Below, in pieces: positions 34,211-43,294 of a DNA stretch of 61,580 bases (positions within the stretch are counted from its first letter, which is position 1; each line of letters begins with the position of its first letter). The notes beneath the pieces are model-generated. The model was not told the DNA's origin, searched no databases, and saw nothing but the letters and a program-made list of their open reading frames with translations. Position numbers and translations under genes: made by a program. The DNA is from Gammaproteobacteria bacterium RIFCSPHIGHO2_12_FULL_63_22 (GTDB taxonomy: Bacteria; Pseudomonadota; Gammaproteobacteria; Xanthomonadales; Xanthomonadaceae), in contig MGYJ01000057.1 in NCBI GenBank assembly GCA_001801685.1, positions 1 to 61,580 on the forward strand. The letters are read 5' to 3'.

Positions 34211-34450
34211 TTACTTCTCAGTGTCGTCCGCGTCTACAGATGGCGCCGGTTGATCCAGGGCCATCAATTCCTTGACCTCGGCGATGCGCCCGCGCAGCTT
34301 CGCGGTCTTCGTGTCGTCGAGTTCCTTGTCGTTGCGCTCCCGGAGTGCCTGAATCCGTTGCTCCAAGTGCGCTGTGATCTTTTTCCAGACAGCCGTCTGC
34401 AGATCCTGGTCGTTCAAGACCGGTGCGGCCTTTTTCTCAAACATCGGCAT
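34211..34450 (-). CDS. Small hypothetical protein near portal
   Basis: A 79-residue charged helical protein (WKKITAHLEQRIQALRERND in the middle). It overlaps the upstream gene by 14 bases. It is similar in setting to small head-assembly helper proteins, but no family is recognised. Confidence 0.6.
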   Translation of the reverse strand: MPMFEKKAAPVLNDQDLQTAVWKKITAHLEQRIQALRERNDKELDDTKTAKLRGRIAEVKELMALDQPAPSVDADDTEK

Positions 34451-34637
34451 GCCTTTCCGCCCGATACCAGGCTGACTCTCCGGAGAGGTCGTCGCAGTTG
34501 AAGCACATCTCGCCGGCGATCATCTGCGCCACGTTGCGCTCATCCTTGACCCATGCTGGGACGTCCTGCGGTGGCACCGGCGTCCACGGATCGCGCCCAT
34601 TCGGCGACCGGTAGATCACCAGCAAAGCGAGCGGCAT
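34437..34637 (-). CDS. Small hypothetical protein near portal
   Basis: A 66-residue protein (MPLALLVIYRSPNGRDPWTP at the start, EMCFNCDDLSGESAWYRAER near the end). Its start is one base from the portal stop region, and it overlaps the next gene. A CFNC pair might bind metal. Function unknown. Confidence 0.6.
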   Translation of the reverse strand: MPLALLVIYRSPNGRDPWTPVPPQDVPAWVKDERNVAQMIAGEMCFNCDDLSGESAWYRAERHADV

Positions 34638-34638
34638 A

Positions 34639-36930
34639 TCAGTGCTGGTAGGCCTGCCCTGGTTGTGCTCGCCCGGCGGGTTCCGTCGGCGGCTTGCCAG
34701 CGATGTTGTCGTCGCGCTTCGATAGGTCGCGCTGCGCGCGAACCTTGATGACCGTGTCGGCGAGCTTCCCTTTCAGGGTATTCAACGAGATGTCCTTGCC
34801 GCTCATCTGCTCCATCTCGGCGATGATGTAATCGAGCTGCCGGTCGCGCTCCTGGCCGTGCTCCTCGACCTGGCGCTGCTTCTCCGCTTCCATCGACTTC
34901 CAGCCTTGATCGAGTTCCTGGAGCTTGACCTCGACCTGCGCGCGAAGCTGTGCAATCGCCAGCCGCGGGTCTTGTGCGCCCTTCGACATATTCTGGACAA
35001 TCTGCTTCCACTCCTCGTCGTCGAACTCGAAGCGCTTCGCGTCTAGACGCTGGCTCTTGAGGAATTCCTGCGCCCATCTCTTCGGGTCCAGCCCGAACAC
35101 CGGGTTCTGCGCGATGCTCGCCATCTGCGCTACGGCCTGGTTCTGCAGGTCGCGCTCGACCAAGGCGGACGATCCGCGTGCGTCGATGCAGTAGTCTCCC
35201 TTCTCCGAGTCCTCGCCGTACTGCAGCAGGAAGTGGTAGTAGCGCCGAACATGAGGTTCGGTGACGCGGTCATCGAAGAGCCGCGCGAGCCGGCGCAGTA
35301 CCGCGCTCGCGTTGTTACTGAGCATCTGCATGCCGCCCAGGGTGTCCGGAGCCTTACCCATTTGCCCTTGCAGCAGGGCGGGAAGTCCAGTCACGTCCTC
35401 GGCGAGCTTCAGACCCAGCTGAATGATCTTCAACAGGTCGTCCACCATCATGTCGACCTTGATAACGCCGATCGCCTTGGTGGCGTCGGCGTACTCCTCG
35501 GCGTCCTTGTGGATGTACCAGAGGCGCCGCGGGGCAATGCTGGGGGCTTTGCCGTCGGCCGGCGTGATGACGCCCTGCCGGAACACCAGCATGGGGCCGG
35601 CGGCGATCCCTGCGTTGTCCATCAGGTTGCGCGAAGCTGCGGTGACGATGCGCTGCGGCGTGCGGATCTGGCGCGCAACACCGATGCCCGTCCACGAGCC
35701 GGCGCGCTTCTGCCACACCATCACGTCATAGGGGAACTCCCCGGTATCGAGCGGGTTCAGCGCCGCCTTGATGACGCGGTTGTTGACCATGACCAACATC
35801 ACCGGTAGATGCGGGTCCTGATCCTCGCCGTCTACATTGACGCCGGCGGCCTCGAGGTCTTCCTTCTCGGCAACGCCGTGGTAGTACCAAATCTCGTACC
35901 GTTCCCGCATCCGGTCGTCTGCGACGGCGTCCGGTGTCGGCTTGTACTCGGCGGTCGCAGTCTGCGGACCCTCCACCAGGCACAGGTCGATCTGCGAGTC
36001 GATGTATCCCTGCTGCCCTTTCAACTTTCGCAGCTGGGACTTCGTGATGTAGTCTCGCTCCCAGGTGTAGGAGCCGTTGTGGATGTTCTCCCCGCAAGCA
36101 CCGTCGGGATAGAAGTTCCATGGGTCGATCCACTTGGAGACCGGCTTCGTCTCCGAGACCATCGTGATGCTGTTCTTGCGCCAGACCGTGCGGTCCTTGC
36201 GCTCCGGCATCGGGCCCTTCAAAACTCCTGTTCCGATGCGCGCCGAATCCTCGATCACCGTCCTGACGTGCGCGTGCCACTGGCATTCGATGTGCCAGTC
36301 CTCGATCCTGGTCTGCGCCTTCTCCGCCTTCGCCTTAGCATCTGCCATGACCTCGAGGGCGGCTTGCGTGGCGATCGCCAGGGTGCGCTTCGCACCCTCC
36401 GGGTTTCCGGGATTCGCTCCGGCAGCCTGCTCGATGACGGGCTGCGGAAACTTGCCATTCGAGACGTCCTCCACATCGGGGACCGGCGTGGGGCTGATCG
36501 CCCACGACCTGTCATCCGTCGGCAGCAGCATGTCGGCGATGCGCGCCGCAGCGGCGTCCACATACGGCCGCGTGATGTTCGGGAACACCGTGCTGCGTGT
36601 GGCAGCTGCAGGCGTGGCAGTCGCCTGTCCGGGCGGCTTCGAACGCCAGAACGACTTGTGCTCGCTGCGGTTCGAGTCGTCGATGCCCTGGTAGAACTCC
36701 TCGTCCTCGAGCCACTCATCCTCGACACCGGAATTCAGGCGCGCGGCGATTGCTGAAGAGCGTGTCTTGGCGAGGGACTGCCCCAGCGCCTCGAGCCGCG
36801 CCATGTCGGCCTCGTCCTTGAGCCTCTGCGCCTCGGTGTCCTCGAAGGAGGGCTCGACCATCCCCTCGGCGATGGTGCTGGGCGCGACTGATCCACCGGC
36901 CTGAATGTTCGGGTCGGTGTTCAGCGCCAT
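34639..36930 (-). CDS. Portal protein
   Basis: A 763-residue protein that would form the dodecameric channel for DNA entry and exit. Landmarks are MVWQKRAGSWTGIGVARQIR, ASRNLMDNAGIAAGPML, LPALLQGQMGKAPDTLGGMQ and FDDRVTEPHVRRYYHFLLQY, which match large portal proteins of podoviruses, and a long Gln/Glu-rich coiled coil in the last 130 residues (barrel and inner extension). It follows the large terminase by 15 bases and precedes the scaffold, the standard order. Confidence 0.88.
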   Translation of the reverse strand: MALNTDPNIQAGGSVAPSTIAEGMVEPSFEDTEAQRLKDEADMARLEALGQSLAKTRSSAIAARLNSGVEDEWLEDEEFYQGIDDSNRSEHKSFWRSKPPGQATATPAAATRSTVFPNITRPYVDAAAARIADMLLPTDDRSWAISPTPVPDVEDVSNGKFPQPVIEQAAGANPGNPEGAKRTLAIATQAALEVMADAKAKAEKAQTRIEDWHIECQWHAHVRTVIEDSARIGTGVLKGPMPERKDRTVWRKNSITMVSETKPVSKWIDPWNFYPDGACGENIHNGSYTWERDYITKSQLRKLKGQQGYIDSQIDLCLVEGPQTATAEYKPTPDAVADDRMRERYEIWYYHGVAEKEDLEAAGVNVDGEDQDPHLPVMLVMVNNRVIKAALNPLDTGEFPYDVMVWQKRAGSWTGIGVARQIRTPQRIVTAASRNLMDNAGIAAGPMLVFRQGVITPADGKAPSIAPRRLWYIHKDAEEYADATKAIGVIKVDMMVDDLLKIIQLGLKLAEDVTGLPALLQGQMGKAPDTLGGMQMLSNNASAVLRRLARLFDDRVTEPHVRRYYHFLLQYGEDSEKGDYCIDARGSSALVERDLQNQAVAQMASIAQNPVFGLDPKRWAQEFLKSQRLDAKRFEFDDEEWKQIVQNMSKGAQDPRLAIAQLRAQVEVKLQELDQGWKSMEAEKQRQVEEHGQERDRQLDYIIAEMEQMSGKDISLNTLKGKLADTVIKVRAQRDLSKRDDNIAGKPPTEPAGRAQPGQAYQH

Positions 36931-36945
36931 CAGTGATCTCCTGGG

Positions 36946-38409
36946 TTACATCCCCATGCCTTTGTCAAGCGGCTCCCACGACTCAACCATAGAACTTATT
37001 CCTGACGGCACAGTTTTCCAGTGCTTCATGCCGGAGAGCATCAGGTATCGCGTGTCGTCCATCAGGTGATCGTTTTCTTTCACGACCCGACCTTTTTCGT
37101 CGCGGTGGTACATGCGATACTCGCTGCGCCAATTCTGCAAACTCTTGAACACCTTCAGGCTGCCAGTGGAAAGTCCTGTCCAAACAGCCAGAATCCCGGC
37201 CTCGACATCGTTGTCGGCGAATTGGAGCGAGAGCCCAAGTTTCTTGTACTGCACCGCGAGTTGCTTTCCATCGCCTTGCCCGCGACCAACAGAAGCTGGG
37301 TCGATCACCCCTGAAATCCAATCGCCGCGAGCCCGCACAGCAGCGGCGTGAATCGGCGGTTCTGCCTGGCCGCGGTAATACTCGGCGTACAGGTAAACAA
37401 TCTTCGCTTCAGGATCCAGCGCACCCCATAGAGCGGCTGTGCGGTTCCAGCCAACATCGAAGGCATAACCTCGCGGCCAATGCTGCGGGATCTGGAAATC
37501 GTACACCACGAATTCAGACTCGGCGATCGGGTAAATAGCGCCAGAGCCAATGCTGGGAATGCCCTTGGAGCGCGCGTCGATCATGTGCGGCGGCGTTTCA
37601 GCGAGCATCTTCTTCTTCTGCTCTTCGGTCAGGTGCGGGACATCGTCCCAACCAGCCATCACCAACGCCTTGTTCTCGGTCACCGCTTCTGTCATGCCTT
37701 CCTCGTAGCCGTTCGGCAGGTAATTCATCACGACATTGGTTAACCCCTTGAGAGGGGTGAAGGTCTCAATCAGGATGCCGTCGGTAGTCATCAGCCGCAG
37801 CACACACTCACCGCGGACGCCTTCGTCGGATTCCTCATCGAGCCAGATGACCTCCTGCTCGGTGCCTTGAAACGCTTCTCGGCCCTGGTCGAAGGATTTG
37901 AAGACGAGGCGCGAAGTACCGTCCTGCACCAAGTCACCAGTGCGCTCGAATCTATCCACGTCGTAGTGCCTGATCCAAACCGTTCCGACAGCCTCCGGAA
38001 CACCTGGCATCGGCGTCCACTTGACGATGTCGTCGCCGGGAATGATGCCGGTCCCGAAGCGCCCATAGTCGCCAAGCAGCTTCTGCTGAATGATTTCCTT
38101 GGTGGTCTGCCGGGTGTCTCCAGCTGCCCAAGCCCTGACGTACTGCGTGAACTGCGCACCCTCCCACCACTTCGGATACCGCCCAGTCAGGTGCGCCGTC
38201 AGTTCGTAGCCACCACCACCCTCAGTCTTGCCGACACGGTTCGCGGACATGAACCCGCGCGTCTGACATGTCGCTCCAAACTTGAAGAACGCCAGGTGTT
38301 TCTTGTACAACGCCCGTCGCAGCGGCCCTGTGTCGGGATAGTAGGTGAAGAACTTACGTCGCGCGGCTCGATGTTTGAGCGCGGCGTGCGCCTCGGCCTT
38401 TACGATCAT
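36946..38409 (-). CDS. terL: Terminase large subunit
   Basis: A 487-residue packaging motor. The ATPase has Walker A SANRVGKTEGG (about residues 55-65), Walker B VIWLDEESDEG and a coupling segment after LRLMTTDGILIETFTPLKG. The C-terminal nuclease has GYAFDVGWNRTAALWGALDP with its first acidic residue. The start at 38409 is preferred because GAGGTAAGG lies six bases upstream and the overlap with the small subunit is shortest (56 bases); in-frame ATGs at 38445 and 38478 are possible. Works with the portal to package DNA, probably by headful. Confidence 0.88.
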   Translation of the reverse strand: MIVKAEAHAALKHRAARRKFFTYYPDTGPLRRALYKKHLAFFKFGATCQTRGFMSANRVGKTEGGGGYELTAHLTGRYPKWWEGAQFTQYVRAWAAGDTRQTTKEIIQQKLLGDYGRFGTGIIPGDDIVKWTPMPGVPEAVGTVWIRHYDVDRFERTGDLVQDGTSRLVFKSFDQGREAFQGTEQEVIWLDEESDEGVRGECVLRLMTTDGILIETFTPLKGLTNVVMNYLPNGYEEGMTEAVTENKALVMAGWDDVPHLTEEQKKKMLAETPPHMIDARSKGIPSIGSGAIYPIAESEFVVYDFQIPQHWPRGYAFDVGWNRTAALWGALDPEAKIVYLYAEYYRGQAEPPIHAAAVRARGDWISGVIDPASVGRGQGDGKQLAVQYKKLGLSLQFADNDVEAGILAVWTGLSTGSLKVFKSLQNWRSEYRMYHRDEKGRVVKENDHLMDDTRYLMLSGMKHWKTVPSGISSMVESWEPLDKGMGM

Positions 38410-39001
38410 CGCGCGCCTTACCTCTGGCTCGAGCGATGACTGCATCTGCTTCGTCGATTGTCCTGCGGAGCTCGTCATCGGTCATCCTGTCAAATGCCCC
38501 CGGTTCACCGACTTCCTTGCGGTCAATGAACATGCCGTTTTCTTTTCCAATCAACTCAAGCGAGCGGTTCGCACCCATGGAGTTGAATTCGAACGCCGGC
38601 ACCACTCCACCATGCTCGGTAGCAGTCAGCACAGGGTTGCCCTTCTTGTCTAGGACCGGCGCGGCTTGGAGGCATCGTTCGGCCACCGTCTTCAGGCGCC
38701 GCATGACCCAAGCCTTATCCGTGGATGCCTCATCAATGGCCTGCTGCGTGATGATCGCCCGGAGGGTCTTTACCCTTGTAGCAACCTTGTAGTCGGCCGA
38801 GAGCTTGCTCGCCGCTGGATGTAGGGTCTCCGGCTTCCATTCCTGACTACCGGGATACGCCGAACGGTAGGCATCGGCTTGGGACCGTCCAGACGCGAGC
38901 AGTTGGGCGAAGGACTCCTGCTGCCAAGTGAGGCCGTGCTCATTCTTGGACGGCGTCTTGACGCGCTCCGCCTTCGCCTTTGAGGCGCGCTTCTTCGTCA
39001 T
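38354..39001 (-). CDS. terS: Terminase small subunit
   Basis: A 215-residue protein, basic at both ends, with a helix-turn-helix-like N-terminal region (LTWQQESFAQLLASGRSQAD then AYRSAYPGS, a terminase-small pattern) and RVKTLRAIITQQAIDEASTD and VMRRLKTVAERCLQAAP helices for oligomerisation. It overlaps the large subunit gene. It would recognise the packaging start site on phage DNA. Confidence 0.82.
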   Translation of the reverse strand: MTKKRASKAKAERVKTPSKNEHGLTWQQESFAQLLASGRSQADAYRSAYPGSQEWKPETLHPAASKLSADYKVATRVKTLRAIITQQAIDEASTDKAWVMRRLKTVAERCLQAAPVLDKKGNPVLTATEHGGVVPAFEFNSMGANRSLELIGKENGMFIDRKEVGEPGAFDRMTDDELRRTIDEADAVIARARGKARDDRKGRGARRAQTSSRAT

Positions 39002-39246
39002 GCCATCCTCTCGGGCTCACCCTGCGGGGACATCACTGGCCCGCGGAACTCGGCGAAAGCGGCAAGTGGAGCCGTGCGGAAGACCTCCACAGCGCGGCGC
39101 GCCTCCTCCGGGCTGAGGCCTGCGCCTACCTCAAGCTGCGCTTCGTGCGTGACCTCGCGCCTGAAGTAGCGCTTCATGCCCAGGGTGGGACCGTCGATCA
39201 CCACCAAGGGGAAGCTGCTCCTGAACAGGTTGAAGGGGAATGACAT
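38998..39246 (-). CDS. Small hypothetical protein
   Basis: An 82-residue protein (MSFPFNLFRSSFPLVVIDGP; then SPEEARRAVEVFRTAPLAAF). The start at 39246 has AGGAG upstream and follows the previous stop by seven bases; an earlier in-frame ATG at 39339 would overlap the upstream repeat gene and was rejected. The stop overlaps the small terminase start. Function unknown. Confidence 0.6.
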   Translation of the reverse strand: MSFPFNLFRSSFPLVVIDGPTLGMKRYFRREVTHEAQLEVGAGLSPEEARRAVEVFRTAPLAAFAEFRGPVMSPQGEPERMA

Positions 39247-39253
39247 GGATCTC

Positions 39254-39988
39254 CTATCGTCTTGCAAGTCTGCGCCTGGCGATGCGGATAAAACTCGTGT
39301 CTGCTGCCGCAGCCCCATTAAAGTAGGTGAGATCAACATTCGAGCCGTTAACCGTGTACGAACCCCCGGAGGCCGTGAGCTTCCGCATCATTTCCAGAGA
39401 TGCGTCCACACCGGAGAAGCCGTAGGTCCCCGCAACGGGCGTCAACTTGAGTCCACGCTTCAGGGCTGCGTCTGTACCGGCCAGGACGAAAGAGCCGCTA
39501 TTCGCCGCGACCTTGTGCCCGTACTTCAGAGAGGCGACCTGTCCCAGTAGGCTGTAACCACCAGCTGCTGGAGAGATCAACAACCCACGTTTAAGGGTGG
39601 CAGCCGTGCCACTCTCGGTGAAGGCACCAACTCCAGCGACGACAACGTAACCGCGCCTGAACGTGACCGCGCTACCGGAAAGCGTGTAGGCCCCAGCCGT
39701 CGCCGTGAGTGGGTAGCCATGACTTAGCGCCGCCGCAGTACCAGAGAGGCTGATCGAACCAGCCGCGGCAGATAGCTTGTAGCCGACCTTCAGCGTCGCC
39801 GCAGTGCCGGCGAGCGTGAACGAAGCAGCATCAGCAACCAGAGTGTAGTTCGTGACGCCAGCCGGCGTCTCCAGCGGCAGGTTCGGGATCGCCGGGTCCT
39901 GCGTGGTCCGCGCGATCTGCCAGAAGTCTTGAATCGGGCCGCTGGCAAGCCGCCCGGACTTCCTCCGGAACCGCCGCTGGTCGCTCAT
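39254..39988 (-). CDS. 22-residue-repeat beta protein
   Basis: A 244-residue protein. From about residue 45 to 225 it consists of eight tandem 22-residue units of the form Y-x-L-x-A-x-AG-x-Y-x-L-x-GTAATL-x-x-G (for example YKLSAAAGSISLSGTAAALS). This predicts a regular beta solenoid or fibre shaft. N- and C-termini are basic (RRFRRKSGR, ARRRLARR). It lies in a block of capsid- or tail-decorating candidates upstream of terminase. No enzyme motif is present. Confidence 0.7.
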   Translation of the reverse strand: MSDQRRFRRKSGRLASGPIQDFWQIARTTQDPAIPNLPLETPAGVTNYTLVADAASFTLAGTAATLKVGYKLSAAAGSISLSGTAAALSHGYPLTATAGAYTLSGSAVTFRRGYVVVAGVGAFTESGTAATLKRGLLISPAAGGYSLLGQVASLKYGHKVAANSGSFVLAGTDAALKRGLKLTPVAGTYGFSGVDASLEMMRKLTASGGSYTVNGSNVDLTYFNGAAAADTSFIRIARRRLARR

Positions 39989-39991
39989 GGA

Positions 39992-41149
39992 CTACGCCGC
40001 CGCGCTGGTGGCGTGCAGTTGCCCCGTGTAGGTCGTCGCCGTGGTCGCGGGCTTGTTGATCTCCAGGAACGCGATATAGGCATCGTCGAAGATGCGCGGC
40101 GCCTGGTCGCGGTTTGTGAGCCAGTCGAACGGCAGCACCGAGTTGATGACCGGGAACGACATGAACCCCAGCGGGTGCCCGATCACGAAGTTGATGAGGC
40201 CGGTCGCCACCGACGCGGAGCACTGCATTTGCGTCCACGCCTTCATGCCAACGTCGCCTGCCTCCAGCGGCGCGAACCATCGCTGCACCGGGTGGTCCAG
40301 GCGATGCGTGATCGCCCCGGAATTCCCCGTCAGCGAAGGAAGCGTGCTCGCTGCGTTCGCCTGGTCCAGATAAGTGCAGACCGTCCAGTTGTGAGCCGTC
40401 GCGGCCAAAGCCGTGAGACCGACCTCTACAAATCCGAAGTTGCCGCCGATGTAGTCCGGGTTCGTGTTCGTTGTGGACTGGTAGCGCGTCGGCACGCCGG
40501 TCACAGCCTGCGTGGCCGTCGAGGCCATCGCCTTCAACACACCGAAGATGCGGTCGTAGCACAGCAGCGTGTTGTTGATCACCGAGGCTGAAACATCCGC
40601 CCCGACCAGGTGCAGGGTCGCACCGCCGGACGGGTTGGTGAAAATCATCCCGCCCGTGTCCGTGTCCACGAACGCCGTGCCGCCGGGCGCCGCCGCGGCC
40701 GCCACGCCGGCGATCGGCTGCGGCCCGAGCTTGTGCAGGCTGGTGGTGACGCCCACCACGCCGGTCGGGCCGACGGTGTTGAACATGCCGCCGGGCTTCT
40801 GGCTGAAGCCGGAAGACGCACGCAGCAGCGCATCCGAAATGCTCGCGAAACCCACGTCCGCGCAGCCGTACTGCACGCGCCCGCCGGCGCGCCAGAGGCG
40901 CTGCAGGTGCTCGCGCAGAGCGTCCATGGCGCTCGCGGCGTAGCCGCGCTCGAACGGGCCGATGAAGTCGCCGTCGCCGCACACCCGCACCGATCCGGGC
41001 ACGTCGATGAGATGGATCGGCGGGCCGTACCAGCCGCGCATGCTGCGGCTGATGTGGGCGACTTTTTCAGCCCCGAGCCAGCGCTCCAGCCGGTCGGAAT
41101 GCACCGACCGCAGCGTCTCGCCCCTTTGCTTACGAATCACGCCGCGCAT
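39992..41149 (-). CDS. Hypothetical fibre-block structural protein
   Basis: A 385-residue protein with a basic N-terminal 30 residues, then WYGPPIHLIDVPGSVRVCGD, GDFIGPFERGYAASAMDALR and a long Gly/Thr-rich beta region. It is co-transcribed with the 22-residue-repeat protein and the 139-residue protein, with near-zero spacing. The composition suggests a virion structural protein. No family is recognised. Confidence 0.6.
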   Translation of the reverse strand: MRGVIRKQRGETLRSVHSDRLERWLGAEKVAHISRSMRGWYGPPIHLIDVPGSVRVCGDGDFIGPFERGYAASAMDALREHLQRLWRAGGRVQYGCADVGFASISDALLRASSGFSQKPGGMFNTVGPTGVVGVTTSLHKLGPQPIAGVAAAAAPGGTAFVDTDTGGMIFTNPSGGATLHLVGADVSASVINNTLLCYDRIFGVLKAMASTATQAVTGVPTRYQSTTNTNPDYIGGNFGFVEVGLTALAATAHNWTVCTYLDQANAASTLPSLTGNSGAITHRLDHPVQRWFAPLEAGDVGMKAWTQMQCSASVATGLINFVIGHPLGFMSFPVINSVLPFDWLTNRDQAPRIFDDAYIAFLEINKPATTATTYTGQLHATSAAA

Positions 41150-41568
41150 CAGGTGACCGTAAGGATCGACGTGCCGAAGTCGACCGTGAAGGTCTCGCCA
41201 GCGAGTAGAGTCACCGCGCTAGCGTAGTCCCACCAGCCGATCAACTTGTTGCCCGCGCCGAGACCCCCAACCTGGTTATAGAGGACTGCATACTGGAACG
41301 GGCCGAACCCAGTTGTTGCCGTGAATACGATGTCCGTGCCGACCACGGTCATCGTCCCCGCGGGGGACTCCGAAGCCGTATTCTGGGTATCTGCGCCACC
41401 AGCCGTGTAGCCACCGCCCGTGGACAAGTCTGCGATGTTCGCGCGCGTCGTGTCGGTGGCAAGCGGCAGCTCGTTGGTGAGAAAGACATAGAGCGGATCG
41501 GCGTTGAGGTCGTGCTGCTTCAACCCCATCTGCTCGACGAAGTCGTTGAATTTGTTGAACGTAGCCAT
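41149..41568 (-). CDS. Hypothetical structural protein
   Basis: A 139-residue protein with MATFNKFNDFVEQMGLKQHD at the start, then LYVFLTNELPLATDTTRANI and a beta-rich rest (FGPFQYAVLYNQVGG, LLAGETFTVDFGTSILTV). Such small beta proteins beginning with a helix occur in capsid- and fibre-associated blocks of several phages. It overlaps the neighbour by one base. Role unassigned. Confidence 0.62.
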   Translation of the reverse strand: MATFNKFNDFVEQMGLKQHDLNADPLYVFLTNELPLATDTTRANIADLSTGGGYTAGGADTQNTASESPAGTMTVVGTDIVFTATTGFGPFQYAVLYNQVGGLGAGNKLIGWWDYASAVTLLAGETFTVDFGTSILTVT

Positions 41569-41580
41569 GGTGAGCGTCCT

Positions 41581-42114
41581 CTACGCGAGCATCCGCTTGA
41601 CTTCGGCGCGAGCCTTGGTGATCTTTTCGTCGAGGTCCTTCAACTCGCTCCTGCGCGCTTCGACGTCCTTCTCGAGCGACTTCAGCGTTTCCTGCGCGGT
41701 CTGGGCGCAGCCTTCGGCAGATGCCTGCAGGCGTGCGGCCTCGGCTTTCACGCGCGAGGCCTCGGCCTTCGCGGTTGCCACCACTACATCGGCCTTCGCG
41801 GCGGCCGTCTCACGAGTCTTGTTGGCATCCTCGACCCCCTGCGCCCTGATGGTGTCGGCAGCCGCGCGCGCCATGGACTCCGCCGTTTCCAGCGCCGCCG
41901 TGCGCTTCCGCGCCTCTTGCTCGAGGCCGGCCAGCCGCTCGTCCGCGACCTTCACCTTGGCCTGGATCTCGGAGTACCGACGCTTGGCGTCTTCCTCGGC
42001 CTGCTCGAGGCTGCCGATGCGCTTCAGGACGTCCGCGGCATCCCGCAGCCCGGATAGACGGTTCAGCTCGCGCTCGATGGCGTCCGCTGCACTCAGTAGT
42101 TTCGACACGGTCAT
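41581..42114 (-). CDS. Coiled-coil hypothetical protein
   Basis: A 177-residue protein, almost entirely a long coiled coil (residues about 10-175) rich in Ala, Glu, Lys and Arg. Start at 42114 couples to the upstream stop (ATGA). No transmembrane segment. It may organise the tandem paralogues upstream, or form a structural rod. Function unknown. Confidence 0.6.
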   Translation of the reverse strand: MTVSKLLSAADAIERELNRLSGLRDAADVLKRIGSLEQAEEDAKRRYSEIQAKVKVADERLAGLEQEARKRTAALETAESMARAAADTIRAQGVEDANKTRETAAAKADVVVATAKAEASRVKAEAARLQASAEGCAQTAQETLKSLEKDVEARRSELKDLDEKITKARAEVKRMLA

Positions 42115-42488
42115 ACCTCCTGTCCGCTCCGGCTGCGCCGGCATACGATTGAGACATCAAGATCGGTGGTGCCGTCTCCTGCAGAGACGAACGGCCTGGT
42201 TAGCAACGGCACTTCGAGAATCTGCTCGATCTTCGCCGCCGTGATGTCCAGCGCGTTCCCCTGCGCATCCGCCAGGGCGGCGTAGGTCACGGCGTCGTCG
42301 TTCGATCCCTGGATGCGCAGATTGCCGCCGACCCCAGGCGTGCCGGTCACCTGCACCGTGCGGTCGACAAAGGCCATGTACTTCGACGGGATCGGGGTTC
42401 CACGATCGTTCGTGGTGGTGAGCGTCTCCCAGAAAAACTTCACGGTGTTCTCGTTGATGCGCGTGACGACTGGAACGATAGTTGCCAT
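42111..42488 (-). CDS. Hypothetical protein, paralogue of upstream gene
   Basis: A 125-residue protein beginning MATIVPVVTRINENTVKFFW. It aligns along its length with the 136-residue product of the adjacent upstream gene: shared MATIVP-V-T, FVDRTVQV-G, GSN, IT-AKIEQI-EVPLL and a final SGxxV. A tandem duplication is the simplest explanation. Mostly beta; no motif of known function. Probably part of the virion or its assembly. Confidence 0.65.
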   Translation of the reverse strand: MATIVPVVTRINENTVKFFWETLTTTNDRGTPIPSKYMAFVDRTVQVTGTPGVGGNLRIQGSNDDAVTYAALADAQGNALDITAAKIEQILEVPLLTRPFVSAGDGTTDLDVSIVCRRSRSGQEV

Positions 42489-42899
42489 CTAGACCCCCAA
42501 GCCGCTGCGAGCTCGTCTCGCAACAATGATGACGGTGACGCTGCTGACCCCGATCTCCCCGTCGCTCAATCGCGGGCGCATGAGCAGCGGGACTTCCATG
42601 ATCTGTTCGAGTTTTGCTGCGGTGATCGACAGCGCGGTCCCCTGCGGATCGTTCAGTGTGGCGTAGGTGCCACCGTGGTTTGACCCCTCGATGAGGATGG
42701 TGCCGTCCGCCCCGAATGTGCCCTTGACCTGTACGGTGCGATCGACGTAATCCATGAAGGATTCTGGAATCGGGCTGCCGTCGTCGAACTCCTCCACCAC
42801 GGGGGCACCAGGGTCGGTGTCGATCACCGTCATCGCCGCCCAGGTAAAGCGCACGGTGTCCCGGTCAATATGGGTCACCGTCGGCACGATCGTCGCCAT
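42489..42899 (-). CDS. Hypothetical protein, paralogue of downstream gene
   Basis: A 136-residue protein beginning MATIVPTVTHIDRDTVRFTW, the longer partner of the tandem pair. It differs from the downstream copy mainly by an insertion (DTDPGAPVVEEFDDG). The two genes abut without a gap. Keeping both suggests a heteromeric or specialised pair. No known domain recognised. Confidence 0.65.
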   Translation of the reverse strand: MATIVPTVTHIDRDTVRFTWAAMTVIDTDPGAPVVEEFDDGSPIPESFMDYVDRTVQVKGTFGADGTILIEGSNHGGTYATLNDPQGTALSITAAKLEQIMEVPLLMRPRLSDGEIGVSSVTVIIVARRARSGLGV

Positions 42900-43292
42900 T
42901 CACTGCTCCTTGATTTGGGTGTCGGATTGAGTGTGGCGAGCAACGGACCCAGTCAGCCTGCGCTCCATCCACTGCTCGGCCATGAAGATCGCCCGGCTAC
43001 CCATATGTCCGATCACTCCGACCACGGCGGCCGTCAACCACTCGTTCATGCCGAGGCCCTTGCAGACCCACCAAGCGAAGACCCCACACACCCCGGAAAC
43101 AAAGAGTTCGCCGACGAGCTCCATGACGTTGAAGACCCTGACCTTCCCGGCCTTCCACTTCTGCCAGAAGTTGATCGCCCCACCCAACATCGCAACAGCC
43201 GCCATGATGAGAGTCGGGGTAATCTGATCGCTTGAGAGCGGCCCGTCAGGAGCTGCTGGCGGATTGGATGCCTGCTGCGTTTCGGATGGCAC
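42900..43292 (-). CDS. Holin candidate
   Basis: A 130-residue membrane protein with three hydrophobic segments (about LIMAAVAMLGGAINF, VGELFVSGVCGVFAWWVC and WLTAAVVGVIGHMG), short loops and a charged C-terminus, which fits a class I-type holin that forms lesions for endolysin release. The GTG at 43292 is chosen because GGGAGG lies five bases upstream; an ATG at 43313 would overlap the spanin gene. It directly follows Rz/Rz1 in the lysis cassette. Confidence 0.65.
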   Translation of the reverse strand: MPSETQQASNPPAAPDGPLSSDQITPTLIMAAVAMLGGAINFWQKWKAGKVRVFNVMELVGELFVSGVCGVFAWWVCKGLGMNEWLTAAVVGVIGHMGSRAIFMAEQWMERRLTGSVARHTQSDTQIKEQ

Positions 43293-43294
43293 GG

